Positions 32,885 through 47,474 of a stretch of 64,000 nucleotides of DNA are shown one piece after another. The position numbers and the translations under genes were made by a program. This stretch comes from Zeus faber. Its lineage: Eukaryota; Chordata; Actinopteri; Zeiformes; Zeidae. The notes beneath the pieces are model-generated. The model saw only the letters and a program-made list of their open reading frames with translations. It made no database searches and had not been told where the DNA came from. The stretch is taken from positions 8,862,941 to 8,926,940 of the forward strand of contig OY482846.1 of assembly GCA_960531495.1 (NCBI GenBank). Reading direction: 5' to 3'. The first letter of the stretch is position 1; each line of letters starts with the position of its first letter.

Positions 32885-35800
32885 CTCTATCATAAAGCCA
32901 ATTGCATTATTATACCATGTCTCTCCGTAGCTCACCTTCATCTCCAAAGAACAACTTATAGTCTACTGAGCCCGTCTAAATGTTGTTTTTTTTGTGCTGT
33001 GGGAACAGAACAGCCACAGCCTCCTTTCTCTCAGATGCTATTTCCATGCAGAAAATATGTTGCCAAGGTAACAGAGAAAAGAGAGAGAGAGGCTGTGCGA
33101 GCGCTGAAAAATCCTGTGAATTCTATGATTGGCGAGCAGCACCTCCCTGCCAGCGCAATGTAAGACACTTATTACACATCTGAACCCTCCTGTCCCGGGA
33201 CGCTTCAAGGTCCAGGCCATTTGGTGAGGTGTTATAGCAGGTCTCTCTCTCTAACACTATCAACCTATCTTTCCCAGCATCTGCCTCCCTCTCCGCTTCT
33301 GTCTGAGTCTCTCTCTTCCTCTCTCTCCATCCGCCTCTCTCTCTTTCTCTGTCTGTCTCTCTCCCCATCTCTGCCTCTGTCTCCACCTCTCTATCTCTCC
33401 CCTCTCTCTTGACACTATCCTCTCCCTCTCTCCAACGCTTTTTACCTTCCTGTCTCACTTTCTCTCCATTCTTGCTCCCTCTCTCTCTCTCCATCTTTGC
33501 CTCTCTCTTCAACAATATATCCTCCTTCCACCTTTTTGCCTCCCTTTCTCTGCCTCTGTCTCTCTCCCCCTCTCTCTCCAACACTATCGCCTCTCTCTCC
33601 ACCCGCCCCTCTCTCTCTTTCTCTGTCTCTGCCTCTCTCTCTTTCTCTCTACCTCGAACACCATCTCCTCTCTCTCCATCTGTTTCTCTTTCCCTCTCTC
33701 TAACACTATCTCCATGTCTCTGTAACCCCCCCCCATGCTGCTTTTTCTCTCCCTTTTTATTTCTGTCTCTCCACTGTTTCCTCTGTATAAATTTCCCCCA
33801 TGCAACCTCCACCTTTTGCTTGCTGTAAAGTCATTTGAATGCCTATCACAAATCGACCTTTATTTGATTAATGCATCATTTTGGCATCCCCATCACGTCC
33901 CCTCTGCTCGGCACTCCTCTTGGTCACTGAAGCTGCCACATGACGCTCTCTTCAAAAGAGTGGCTATTGCATCTACATTTCAAATCAACCACCGACACCG
34001 CGGTAAGGTCCGTCGGCCCCCGGAGCCGCTTTTATGCTGCAAACACGGCCACGGATCAAAACAACTTCTCAGTTTTGATAAGCTACCTGACAAACGCGAT
34101 TTCTTCCGGCTATGGCGCCGTCCAATCAGCTACGGTGGATGACAAATGATCAAACAACTGCCATCGCACTGATTATTCTGTCTTTATCCCCATGAGTGTG
34201 AGCATGTATGCTCCGCACGTCCAATTAGTGTGAAACTTGAGTTAAATGTGACATCATGACTTGATGTCTCAACTCAGCTCGAGCACACCTACATTAACTG
34301 AGCAGCTGTGAGTTATAAGCAAGATTTGGCATCAAGAGGCGCAGCCACTTCACAATCCTATCAAACCGAGCAAACTTATGAAAGCCACAAAGACACGTCA
34401 TGTTTTTCATGTGCAGAAATGTGGAGAAAAATGATTCAGCCATGTGATGGGAGGCATTTTGTTTCATGGCGTCGTTTTGAACGTCGATCTCTCAGGAGGA
34501 GTGAGCAAAGCAGAGTGGACCGCACAACCACCCAACAACTTTCCATCCTCCATTACCCCAACTCTGTCGCGAAAAACCAGATTAGCATAAGCTCTCTTCG
34601 TAAGACACTGTGAATGGGATCCTGAAAGAGGCTTAACTGTCTCCCCCTTCACCGGGGGCTGATAGATAGTTGGAGCTAGACAGGCAGATCTGCTGGCTCC
34701 CCGAGCCGCATTCTTAGAGCTCTCCAACGCCAGAGATCAATGAGGATCCATCATTGGGGACAGAGAGCGAAGTCGCCCCCATAAGCAATAGCAGCGATCA
34801 GGCAAATGGGTAGAAAATGGTTTCTAATGGTGCCTGGCGTGTGTGGTGTAAGCTGCAGCAAGCCTCTTCGTCATCCATCACCCCCCGGAGCATGTAATAC
34901 CTGGGAGAAGACATAGGCTGCGGGAGGGGCGAGGAAAAGGAAGGAGGGAGCATCTGTTCATCCAACGTGGGAACCCCTCGGGGGAACAACAAGATAATCT
35001 CAGTTCACATCAACCTGAATCTGCCACCTGTGCATTGAAACGACGCTGTGTCACAGTGTGTGTGTGTGTGTGTGTGTGTGTCAAACAGCGCAAGTCACTT
35101 AGTCTGCACACCCGCTGAGTGATCTTTGCTCAACTAACTCAACCAACATCAATAGAGAAGTCCAAAAAAAACAACTCACTCGTGTCCATGGCTGCGCATG
35201 ATCGCAACCTCACTGGTCATTGATGCATCGTTGGCACAAAAGGGGAGGGCATGAAAAATGAATGAATTCATTTTCCTCCAACCATTGATCTCGCAAAGTC
35301 ACCGAGCAACAAGTCAGGGGATGAGTTTTTATTTTTATTTTTAACGTATGCGTGATTAACAACACAACCCCCCTCCCAACGACATGGGTTAGCGACCTGC
35401 CATGAGCTCCACAATACAGTAACAGTTGCTGCTGAGTAAACAATGAAGTCTTTAGTTTTGATTTGACCATTTCAATTATCAACCCAGACTGCTGTTTTCC
35501 CAGAAACAGTGATCACATTCACTATTAATGAGCCATGTTCATCCTGGATCCATTTACTCTTTTCAATAATGCATTCTCTTTAGAATTGCCTTCGATATTC
35601 TAGCCCCGCAGCCTCTCCCTCTCCATGTCCTTCCCCTGGAAAGGGATATCGCTGGTGCTTTGGTCACATTCACTACTCGCCCCAGGCTCATTCTCCATGG
35701 ACTCAAGAGGACGATGCTGTGCCGGAATAAACAATGTGTGACGTTATCTGAAATGTTTGCTAAGCCTGCCTGCTGCTCGGATATAATGGAATGTTTATTT

Positions 35801-38800
35801 GCCGTATGGTTGCTGAAAGCACCTCAGTCTCATTCAATTCCAGGTTCCTAACTGGGATTGTAATAACCCGTTTGTTGAGACCGTCTTAAGCGTTCACCTT
35901 AAACAAGCCAATAGACCACAAATTATAGTTATCAGCGTCCCGATGTGATTTTCACCATATCGTGATTAATGGTTTTAATGAGGCAATTGTGGCATCAGCA
36001 ACCATGTTGGTTGAAGTGCTCCATAAATGAATTTGTCCTGTTAGCGCTGGCTAGAAACTTGCACAAAGAAATGAAAGGTCCATTATAAGTGACAGCAGAA
36101 AATGAATATAATCGGTGGAACATTTAGCCTCCTATTAAGAAGGGTGTGGGGGGGATTATCAAATTGCCTCTGACAATCAATCTGGCTAAATGGCTTTTGA
36201 GAAGCATGCCAATCGAGCCCCATTGGAATGGAGATTGGCAAGCCGGGGCAGCGGCAGGTAAGCCGGGCTCGGCGGCCGGTGACTGGCAGGTGAGTATGCC
36301 AGCGGTCGGCGGGTGGCACCAGGGGTGAGGGTGTGAGGGGAGGATGCTGAGGGGTGTAGCAGAGAGTCTCGCAGTTCAGCGGGGTGACTCACAGTAATCT
36401 GGGAAGTCGACCGGGGCGGCAGGAAAGCAGGCAGGGGTGTGGGGCGGTGTGGCGTGAGGGAGGAGGGCGAGGAGAGGGAGGAGAGGAGGGCGAGGAAGGT
36501 ATGGCAAGGTATGAGAGAGGTAAGTGAGCCAGGCAGCATCATGCGGCGTGTAAGAGGAAGCGTGGTTTTTATTTGACCGCAGGGCATACACCTCTCTACC
36601 CATTGCCAGACCTCCAGCTGAGGTCTATTTTCCCCTCTTGCCCCATCGTAAACCTCACCCCTCCCCTCCTCCCTCTCTCCCTCAACCCCCCTTCCCGCGT
36701 TTTGTGGAGGTGCACTGAATACTGACTAACCGGCGGCTGCACGGCCGGCTTACAAACGCTCTCTTCTGTCTCCTTCACTTCCCATCTCTTTTACCCCCTC
36801 TGTGTTTCTTTCTCACTCTTCTTCTCCTTCTCCCCATCACCCTACCCAACCCCTTTCTTTCCTTTCACCTCTCCTTTTCCTCTTGTGCTCACCCCCCCAT
36901 CCCCATCTCCTATCCTCCTCATCAAATTTGTTTCAAAACCTTCCATCTTTCTCCCCTCTTTTTTTAACCTCCTCCTTTTCTCCTTCTCATTCATTCTCTC
37001 TCTCTGCAGAAACACATCTATTATTTACATACACCTCTGGCACCCACTGGAGACTCAACCAAGGTCCAGGCCAACTCCTCAGCATTTTAATCACCCGTAA
37101 TGAGCGAGGTATAATAAATAGAAGCAATCCGAACCAAGCAGCGTGGGCTTGGGTGACAGTACTTCTTAACAAGCAATCCTTGTTCAATCCTGTATTTCCA
37201 AATTGACTATATCCAGTGTGCCGCGTTTCCCTTGAGGATGTGCGCCACTCACGAGCGAAGAGAGCTGTCATTTATGCCAATCAAAATCCAACCACCAGAA
37301 CCCGCAGTGAATCAGAGCTCACATCTCTCTAATGCATGTACAGTAATGTCACACTTGTTATCCGAGACGTCACTGGGATTCATGCAGATTCGTTGTGTGG
37401 TTGTGGGGTAAAATGTGTTTAACCTCTCCTCCTGCAGTATCGGGCCTCTGCAGCGCCCCACCCCCCGACTCCCCCTTCCCCCCCAGTGCAGAAAGCGAGG
37501 GCAGAGGCAGCTCCGTCAGACGTGTGAGCGGCGGGAGGCGTCCCGAGTGACTGCTATGGCCTCTTTTCATCATCAGCTTCCCTTTTTGCTTTGAACAAAC
37601 ACAAGGGGCTAAAGGCGGAGATCTGTCAGAGGTCCACAGCTCACAGGGTGAAGGGAGGAGGGGGAGGAGTGGGAGTGAGGGGCGGGTGGGTTGAGGCGGC
37701 TTTAAGATTACCAAACCCCCCCCAAATCATTACCGCCTCGGCTGGCAGAGCTTGCTGAACTAAGGGATACAACAGTTGTTTTAGCTGGCTGTGATCGGGT
37801 TTTACGTTTACCTCAGATAGATAAAGCCCCCGAAATGTCGGTGAGGGAGCACCACGCCTTGCACTCCACTTGATGCTGGGGGGGGGGGGAGCTTCTCGTG
37901 AATTAAATCAGTGAGGGTGTGAAGCAGTTCAAGCATTTGTATAACAATTTCTTAAAAAAAAAAAAATATGGCTATGTCCCTTTAATCACTGGTTTATTGA
38001 TACTGGTAAACATCAAACAGAAACAACAGCAAAATCAAGAACGGACTTCCTCCCGTACTAAAGTGATTATCGTTTCTCTTACATTGACAAGTTCATTTAC
38101 ATTTGCCGTCATGATATGACACCATGTCGTCATAACTGTAGAAAATAGGAAAATTAACTTTCGGTTATGTGCTTTCGATTATATCCAGGTAGAATATCGG
38201 AATGCTTCCACCACCTGTCACGCCGTTGGTATACGTTCAATCGTCGCTCAAATCGGACACGACAGGAATCCTATCAGCGTTGAGTCTTTATGTAATTAGG
38301 TGATAAAAATGTATTGATTCAAACCGGAGGGCAGGTTTAGGCTGCGTCGACTTGTGCCATAAATGCCGCATTGTGCACTGTCTGGTGTGTCACCATGAAA
38401 AGATTGGGTTCCGTCTACTACATTCTGTTCCAACACCTCTGGGATGTGCAGCACATTCGTAATCTCCCCCAAACCGCCGCCTAGGTAATTAAGACATGTC
38501 ACCATCTGTCTGCCGAGCCGGAGACAAGAATCATGGCCGAAGTCTACAGAGATTGTATCTCTTTAAGTAACAGGCAATGAGAGGGCAAGTATAATAACCT
38601 CCTCTCTCTCATTGTTATAATACGTCCAAAAAAGATTACTGCATTCAATACCATGTCAACACATACAAGTGTTTCAAGTCATGTCACACAACAATGTTTT
38701 GTACATGAAATTGCTTTATACATTGTTTTGTTCTCCATCAAAGTTTGATCGCTATAAAGGAGACTTTGATAGGTTATAAGGTAGAAAACAAATGTGAAAC

Positions 38801-38978
38801 ATTTGCCCAATAAACCCTGTATGCCTGCCTTGCCCCTAGATATATGAGAGAAACGTATTTGTCCTTCCTTGGAGAGCGAAAAAGCTCGAAAACAGGGCAT
38901 AAAATCCCTGTCTGCTCCACAATGGGCCATGAATCCAGTTCAGGAAAAAACAGTAGAACCTAGTTCATAAATTCCAAA
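31006..38978. other. Gene-free interval between convergent yy1 and lrfn5
   Basis: No exon or RNA gene is supported. It contains a T-run at 31,195-31,229, CG-alternating sequence near 32,190-32,203, (CA)n at 32,850-32,882, a CT-rich tract at 33,241-33,780, (GT)n at 35,058-35,082, a second pyrimidine-rich tract near 36,640-37,010, and a G-run near 37,878. Stretches such as 34.2-35.0 and 38.2-38.6 kb are of balanced composition without repeats and might include conserved noncoding elements, which sequence alone cannot show. The lrfn5 3' UTR should occupy the right end. Confidence 0.5.
33241..33780. repeat. Imperfect polypyrimidine (CTCT) tract
   Basis: About 540 bp are dominated by CTCTCT, interrupted by words such as GCCTCTGTCTC and CAACACTATC that recur several times. 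The long frames on both strands are produced by this composition and are not genes. Such tracts can adopt triplex (H-DNA) structure. Confidence 0.85.
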
Positions 38979-41900
38979 TCATAAAGTGCTCTCTAGAAGC
39001 CACTCAGACCTGGAGAGCCTGTCTCTGGCCCGGCGAATGTTTGTTGCGCTGTCCAGCTGCGGTAACTCTCCGCTCATGGACAGGCTCCTTTTAGAGCGCA
39101 AACTGCGCCCACCGTTGGGGTAGGCCACGTAGCAGCGCTCCTTGTACGAGTCCACATTCAAAGAGTGCCTCCGACTCATCCTAACCCCTCCCGCAGGCAC
39201 AGTCATGTAGTGGCGGGGGGCCTGACGTGGCCGCACACCCCTTGGAGAAGTAGTCCACTTGTTTGGTTGGCCAGGCATGACGACCGTGACCGCAGTGGCC
39301 ATTTTAATCTCCAAGGAGTTATTCCGGTTAATGTTGGCTAACTGGACGTCCGCCATATTGTCGACTCGGCAGACCTCGGAGGGTTTGGACGGGGCCACGG
39401 AACGCTTGGGTCTCAAAGCGCCGGGGGAGGCCGGGTGCCAGCTGTGGCTGGTCGCTGCGGTAGAGACAGTACAGTCGGGGATGGACGCCTTGGTGTTTGC
39501 TACCACCACCGGTGGACGCTGCTTGGATGGCTCAGTGGGTGGCAGGGCGACTTTCAGACATTCCTTGTCGTTTTTTTCTGGCTGCAGGACCTGTTTGGAC
39601 AGGGACTTAGGGAGCCCGCATCCCTGAAGCTGCCCGTCACTGCTCAGCGACCGAATATCCCCCATCTCCAGGGCCTGAGGAAAAGTCAGATGGAAGGAGT
39701 GACAGGAGAAATGTGCAGCAATAAGGAACAGCCATAAGGAACAAGAAAGGAGCATAACATGAACCAAATAAAACTGACCTTATCTACGTCTCCTTGGTTA
39801 CAGACCCGGTAGCGCACAATAAGGAATATTATAAATGCGAGCACGGAGGCCACGATGATCCCTCCGATGATAACTACGATGGTGCCACCGAGGAACTGGG
39901 ACTGCATGAAGTGGCAGCGCAGGTACTGCGGCTCGGTGGTGAAGTGGATGCAGCCCACCACCCTGGTGGCGGTCAGCGAGGTCAGCTGGTCGTCGTAGAT
40001 GGCCAACACACACAGGTCATAGGGCGTTCCGGCTGCCAGGTTGTTCACCAGGATGCTTTTACTGGTTGGTGGGATCATCCTGGAAAACAAACGTGTTGTT
40101 TGTTTCACACATCCCATCCCATCACAGATTCGCGAGACAGAAGGCACAACTATATGGCTCAAATTAGATTAGACAGCCCTTTTTTGTTGGTTTGAAACGA
40201 AATGACAATCACCTGTCTGTGTCTGTGTGAGGCATCATCTCCTGTGAAAATTCATTTGTCGACTCCAACATCATAACCGACAAAAGGTTGCTTTCAAGTA
40301 GCTAGGGACACGGCATCCCTCAGCCTGTTTCCAGTAACAGGATTAGAGGATTCCTTCCATAATGTGGCTACAGAATTCAGCGTCCCATATTGAAGCCATA
40401 TGTGTCGTTAACTTGAAGTCTGCTCAGATAAAAGTGTCCGTGCACTGATCCTATGATAATATCACAGTAATAAGCACTAAATATAAAGTGAAAGGGGGCA
40501 AAGATGAAAGAATGCTGTGTACGCCTGTTTCTTAGATGAGTCTGTGAAGCCTCTTACACTTATTGCAAAACATTGGCTGACTTCTCTTTCATCTTCCTAT
40601 CAGTCTGCAGCACAGTGCTGACATTCTGTTTTGATTCTGTTGATTAGGCATTATCAAGGTTTTGCACATAGTAAATGATGTACTCTGGCAAGGAAGATTA
40701 TCAGTCACAAAATAAGAGGCCGGTTACAGCGCATCTATCTTCCTGAAAGGATAAATAGACACTGATAATAATCGTGTTGGCTCCCAGGTCAAGACATTTT
40801 AAGGATTGACTGTTTTTCCTATTTCTTTCTTTTACCAAAAGTACTGGGAGTAGATTAAAAAACAAACAAACAAAGAAGGCTCATAAGATTTGATGTCATA
40901 GTTAACCATTTTATGGTCTACGGTTTACAAGTAAACAATTTTGAAATTGTTTTGAATTGCATCAATTTGGCAGGCACTCTCAGAGAAAGGAGCCTTGGTG
41001 CCAATTTGACAACCTCTGTGTATTTGCCGCTGCTTACCTGTAGACCAATGAATCATCATAGGTGCCGTTGTACTGGATCTGGAACATGCGGATCCCGGGA
41101 ATACTCCGCTGGAAGTTAAACTTGACCAGGGCCGAGGTGGAGGTGGCCTCGGCGATCACCACCTTCTTCTCCTGGCTCGTCTTTGCGTTCCCCAGGGGCA
41201 CTCCTCCGGCCTCCATGCCCGTCTTGGTTACCGTGGCGATATCTGATGATCCGGGGTCGGGCTCCTGATCGATTATCGTGCTGTTGCTTATGTGCGGCAG
41301 TTTATCGATGACCAGAACCATGGTCTGCTGGGCCTCTCCAGCCGGATTGGAGGCCACACAGGTGAAGGGGCCTGACGCATAGAACACAAAGCATTACTGC
41401 TCTCTGAATATTTACTATGAAATGTAGATAAACAATATGAGCCCGGTGACCATAACTCAGTGTGTCTATCCACATACTCCCACACCCCTCAACCTAATGA
41501 TAGATAGATAGATGGATAGATGGATGGATAGATGGATAGATGGACAGATGGATGGATGGATGGATGGATGGATGGATGGATGGATGGACAGATGGATGGA
41601 TGGACAGATGGATGGATGGATGGATGGATGGATAGAAGGATAGATGGATAGATATGCAGAGGGATAGACAGATGGATAGATGGATAGATAATAATTTGGC
41701 AATATAAAATTACCTAATAATAAACAATAAATAATTAACCAAATAAAATTAAAGTCATGTAAATCCACCTAATGTATTCTGTACTATGGGCTAGTCTTCA
41801 ACATGAGTAAACAACCAGATCTTTTCAGTCAACAGCCAGCAGTTGCAAACACACCGGAGTCCTTGACGGTGCTGATGAGGATGTCCAGTGTCCCGTCACT

Positions 41901-43351
41901 GTGGACGGCGGCTCTGGAGGAGTTGGACATGAGGCGGCCATCAGGGGCGATCCAGTGGATGACGGGGTCCGGGTCGCCCCTGGCCTTGCAGCGCAGCGTC
42001 ACACTCTGGCCCTCCAGCGCCCGCAGCTCCTGAGGGGAAGGGGAAGGCAGGAAGGGGATAGCAGGGCCTCAAATGTGTTGGCATTATGCCATAAATCCAA
42101 AAATGATTTATGGATTATACATTGATTGTGTTTGGCGTCTGAAAACGTTTGCATGGATGCAAATGGGAAAGTCATATCTGATCAATATTTACAAACTGCT
42201 GTGCTTTAAGTCATCGGTAGAGACATTATAACATAAATAGTCATTGATCATTAATAACAAGAGCAGCAGCCATGACTATGAAAGCAATGTAATCAATATG
42301 ACATGGAGTGCATATGCGATAGCCTAAATTAAAATGTATTTATGTTCTCTGAAATGATTCAGGTCTACTGAAGAAATATGTATATCTTTTCTACACTCAC
42401 GGAAAATATATCAAAGAACTTTAAACACAAGATAACAGAATATATCATCTTGGATTATACCTGGGAGTGCCTGGTGATGAGGGGCGGCTCGCACAGGAAC
42501 TCTTCCTCCGAAACAGTCCAGAAGTAGCGCCCGGCCAGGTGCTGCGGCGAGGCGCACGTTTCCAGGTCGTCCTCCCTCCTCAGTCTCCTCAGCCACAGCA
42601 GCTCACAGTTGCACCTCAGCGGGTTCCCCCCAAAACTTAGGGCGAAGGAGGAGGGGCCCATGATGCCTGACGTGGCCAGGACCCCGGCCCGTTGGAACAC
42701 AGGGTCGGGAGGAAGCTTCTGGAGCTTGTTGGAGGTGACGTCCAGCCTCTTGAGCTTCTGCAGGCCAGAGAAAGTCCCCTCTGGGATGTAGCTGAGCATG
42801 TTATGGTCCAAATTGAGGGTGTGGAGGTTGGGCATTCTCTGAATGGCCACCCAGGGAGCGCCTTCCAAGTTGTTGTAGGACAGATCCAACTCTTCCAGGG
42901 CGATGAGGTCGTTGAAGGCCCCGCTGTGGATGTGGCTCAACTGGTTGTTGTTGAGGATGAGGTGGTGCAACTTGGACATGCCGCTGAAGGTGTCGTTTGT
43001 GATGCGCGCCAGCCGGTTGCTGTCGAGATGAAGGGCGCGCAGGTTTTCCAGGTCCTTGAAGGCATGCGGCACGATGGTTCCAATCGTGTTGCGCGACAGA
43101 GTCAGGTCCACCAGCTTGGTCATGTTGGCAAAGTCTTTGCGTTTGATGCTGGTCACAAAGTTATCTCCCAGACGCATCTCCACCGTGTGCCGGTCAATGT
43201 TTGGGGGCACAAAGAGCAGACCCTTTTTGTCGCATAACGTGGCCAGGTTGGGGTTCAGCATCTGGCAGACACAGCGTTTGGGGCAGATCTGAACCTTGTG
43301 GGCCTTCACAGCCATAATGATGACTATCAGATACACCAGGAGAGACTCCAT
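38979..43351 (-). CDS. lrfn5: Leucine-rich repeat / Ig / fibronectin-III synaptic adhesion protein, LRFN5-like (SALM5)
   Basis: SALM/LRFN proteins are single-pass neuronal adhesion molecules that organise synapses. Five coding exons on the minus strand (43351-42461, 42029-41855, 41371-41038, 40079-39779, 39674-38979) join in phase to 798 aa. Seen: signal peptide ([17 protein letters not shown]), Cys-rich LRRNT (ICPKRCVCQ), about six LRRs, LRRCT ([12 protein letters not shown]), Ig domain (TLRCKA to [10 protein letters not shown]), FN3 domain ([20 protein letters not shown]), transmembrane helix ([20 protein letters not shown]) and a cytoplasmic tail of about 240 aa ending ESTL. The ectodomain, including PNLATLC and [11 protein letters not shown], fits LRFN5 better than LRFN1-4, from memory. 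An AG about 12 bp before the ATG suggests upstream noncoding exons. Human LRFN5 is 719 aa, so the tail is longer here. LRFN2 is the main alternative. Confidence 0.88.
41500..41694. repeat. (GGAT)n/(GATA)n array in an lrfn5 intron
   Basis: About 195 bp of GGAT repeat grade into GATA at both ends, inside the lrfn5 intron between the Ig-encoding exon (42029-41855) and the next (41371-41038). Confidence 0.95.
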
Positions 43352-43420
43352 TTGGAATTCTAGTCAGGTTAATCCACCTAAATAAGCCATTGAAAGACAC
43401 ACAGAGACAGAGAGAGAGAG

Positions 43421-43456
<36 letters not shown>

Positions 43457-46400
43457 ATATAGAGACAGTTTGAGAAGGCATGGGATAACATTTTGTGATT
43501 CTCTTCATCATTCGTATTTCGGAGAATGTGTACTGAGAAAATCCCCCCTTGAAGCAGCACTAGGGGATTCTGTTTAGTGGAGCTATGATATCAGCATCTG
43601 TACTAATTTGGAAATATTATCATTGACAACTCAGAACTGAGTATTCACATGGAATCTGAACTCACAGGGAGCTAAAGAACCACGTGCTTGGAAAAAGAAA
43701 CTACAAAGACTATTCAATTAGAGATTACAATTTTAGTGTGCCTTCAGATTCAGAAATAACGACACCAGGAGAAATCCCGCATGTTTTGTCATTGTTGTAC
43801 GTTTTTGGCCCACGCTTTGATAATGTGGTAATGCTTGTCCCATTACGTTATTATGTGCAGAGGGATGAAAGTCTAGACCGGTGCTCCAGCGCCTCATCAG
43901 GAGTAGGCCGGCGTCTCCCAGGATCATATCACCAATGGGAATGGATGATTGGTCCCACTGCCTCAGCGAGAATGTGCTATGCCTGGCTATTGATTTTCTC
44001 TCAGCTCTCTCTGCTGCTACTCTTACTTATGACACAACTGAGATGGGGGATGAGGAGGGATCCATTTGATGAATCCGAGGACCTTGTCAGGGATATAGAA
44101 TACTATAAGGCTAAACAAGGGGAGATCACAGCGCAGCTTCTCTGGGGGTAAGCGTCCGGCACAGTGGTTTCAGAGTGGCTTTTATGGCGATCATATTTGC
44201 AATTAAATTCATTCTAATTTGTGTTCAACATGGCGTACCGAGTCCTCCGGGTGTTCTATTACTGCTCACAGGAGAGAACAATCCAATGCAATTCAAACAC
44301 TGGGAACAAGACATCGGAGCATAGTAGGAAACCCAGTGGCTAACCTTTAAATACAGCCCAGAACGGCTGATGTAGGGTTATCGTTTTCTGTGCTTTGCTG
44401 GCACTGCTTCCTTTGCCGTTGGTGGTTCTTGGAGGATACGGGTATGAAAATCTGGCCTCAGCAGAGAGCCAGGGAGCCGAGCAGCTACTCCTCGCTTCAA
44501 AGGCTTCTGGGACATGGGACACGCGATGTAACAACCTTGACAGACCAAGAATGAAGGAAATGTCAAAGAGCAGAGAATACTCCCGACCGAACATGAGTGA
44601 CAAGCTGCTTTGTAGGGACGCGTTTTTAACGGTGCGAAGGAGTGAAGCCCGGTGGCATCCACTGACAACAGTTGCATTTTTGACAGCTGCACAAAATGTA
44701 TCATCGCCGGACAGGAAGAGAGCAGAGAGGAGGCTGTCTGAAAAATGTCCCGTAATAGCGAGGGGGGCTGTGATATTATGTGCGAGCACAGCAGGTCTGA
44801 CATTTCCATGTATACCGCTGATAAAGCAGCAATGCATCAATGTCTCTCCTGACCCATTTCTTTACGAGAGGCAACTTGGGCCACGGTGCACTTCACGGAG
44901 GCGTCCTGCTTCCGCTCGGGTCTTGGACTGAAGACCCGGCCCAGGGATCATGAAATTGACCGTGGGATAATCTTTAACTACAGTTATGCAGGACGATGTG
45001 AGCATCACACCTCGCCAAGAGACGGCTGTGACATCCGCGTACACTTGTGTGCAAATGTTTATTGCATTTTGGGAGAACAGACGGATGGCATGTGTGTGCC
45101 TGCGCATCCATGTTTGCGTGAATGTGTGCCAGCCACCGTCCGCTCCGCTCTGAATGGCACGGCCTCTGGGTGTGCAATGAGGCGGAGAGGACCTGCTACT
45201 TCCTGACTCGAAGGCGCTCAAGACGTGATATTGATTCACTCCGTGGAGATGGAGCTTTTTTTTTTTTTTCTTCTCGCTGGTGAAAACTCAGCCAAACGTG
45301 AAGAGAATGGTTGCAACGGTAATCCCCGCGAAATTCGCTTTAGGAGGACAAAAGGACACCCTGTCACCGCCGAAACATGGCAGGAAATATCTGTCGCCAT
45401 CTCCCTAATTTACATTTAATTATGGCGGTACGGAGATTTGCATAACAGGTCACACTCATCAAGTGCATGAACAAATACGCAGATAACCAATCAATGGATT
45501 CATCAATCAAACACTTCATCTTTAAATGTCACTCTCTGGAAATTATTATCTTAAAGATGGGGCTGTTCATTATATCGAGCTGACATGGGAGGGCCGCAAA
45601 TAAACAGGAAAACAGATAATCCGCTGATGCATCAATGGCAATTTGCTTTTTTAGTCAGTCAATCAATTGTTCCTTTACTACCTCTTTGCAGGCCTGATCT
45701 CCTCAGAGAGCAGACTGACAGCCCGCACCCACACGCACACACACCAGTGGGTGGAACCGAGCCAAATAGAGGCGGCCCTCCACGCAACCACCCCCCAGCT
45801 ACGGAGACAGACGTCCATGCTCAGCGGCGTACTGTAGCATAGGACATCTATGCTCTCCCTGCGGCAGTGTTCACCACAAAACGCCTTATGCAGCAGGCTT
45901 CATTCCAATGGTCCAGTGAGGTCATGCGGGACATGTTTTCAGATGGTCCAACTTATGCTGGGGCTCATGCGAGAGAAGCCTCTAGATTCACTTTTGGGAA
46001 GGGAATCATGTTGATGGCACCAGTGAGAGGAAGTTAATGAGACGAGGCCTGCACGCAGAGCGGCCTAATGGCACATGGAACTGTCTCACCTGGGTTAACT
46101 AAGAGAGAGTAGCTGGAGAGACACCCCTGCCAGAAAAAAAAGTATTTTCCAGTTTGAGGAACCAAACTAATTCTCTAACTAATGAAAACAAAATGGTATT
46201 GACAAAAGCGTGACAGGGCACTCAACCTGCTGGCTTTTACGGGACCGAATGGAGAAGTCTGCCGGAGCAAATCAAATTCTCATCGAGCTGCTAAACATTC
46301 TAGGTCTGTATGTCGGATAAATGTAGAGTAGCACGGGTCCAAACATTCTGCCCCAAAGGCCGCCGTGGTCCATCTATCGAGCACATCTGTGTTTGTGAAT

Positions 46401-46661
46401 GTGGGCTTGTGTGGTGGTGGCGGTGACACCCTTTTCCTATGGAGTCTGCCAAATTCCCTACCAATGTTAGAATGCAATAGCTCTTGGGTGACAGCCTCGA
46501 CGCCATGGCAACAGGACACGTCAGTTAACGGTGAGATGTAATCAGCCACTCGTTTTCACATTAACTAATAACATCGACAACAATGGCGGATGAAATTCTT
46601 CACCATTTTTAATGTGGTCATTAGACGAGACCAAGCAGATACAAAGGAGAGAGAGAGAGAC

Positions 46662-46710
<49 letters not shown>

Positions 46711-46784
46711 GAGAGATCACTACCATCAATCTAATCTTGCACATACATTTAAAAAAGCAATATCCAGATGGGATCCTCTGATGT

Positions 46785-46898
<114 letters not shown>

Positions 46899-47474
46899 AA
46901 GGGGTAGCATACTAAGCAGACCCCACTGCATCAATAGAAGTGCTGTTCATCAGCATTTACAACTCCCCCTTGTAGTTCCAAGGATTTGCCTTCACAATCA
47001 GAGGAAATTAAGGGCTGTTTTGGGCAGGCTAGGTTCACTGTGACTAGCACTGAACCTGTGAGTTAGCCTGCTAAACCAAATATTATCTAAAACACTTTAT
47101 GCTTCACACAGTCATACAACCTGTGCAGTGGTTACATTGGTACAAAACGGTACATACTCTAATAAGCTACTAATTACGTAGTAATACTTCATATTCATAT
47201 TTATATTTATACCCTATATAATCATGACAATAATTTATCCTGTGCATAGTATCGCATTTAATATATTCTATTTATTTTTATATACCTGACCATTTTCTTT
47301 TTTTCAAAAATCTTGGGCTATTTGTTTATATTTTTTAATTTGATCAAAATTTGTATTTTTTTTATTTTATTACAGTTTTTACTTTTTATTCCATTTTATT
47401 TCATTATTATTTTTATTCCCCATTTTTTCCAAAGTGTTAAGCTTTTTTTTTTTTAAGCTTATTGTCTGTGGATG

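Noticed and set aside
33241-33828. Long overlapping frames on both strands (139 and 229 aa)
   Set aside because: Produced by the CT-rich low-complexity tract; no start context, splice signals or domain.
42692-43237. Plus-strand 181-aa frame across lrfn5
   Set aside because: Antisense of the LRR-encoding exon; periodicity mirrors the LRRs.
44340-44931. Two 166-178 aa frames on opposite strands
   Set aside because: No recognisable family, opposite frames equally open, and no splice or CpG support; chance openness is more likely.
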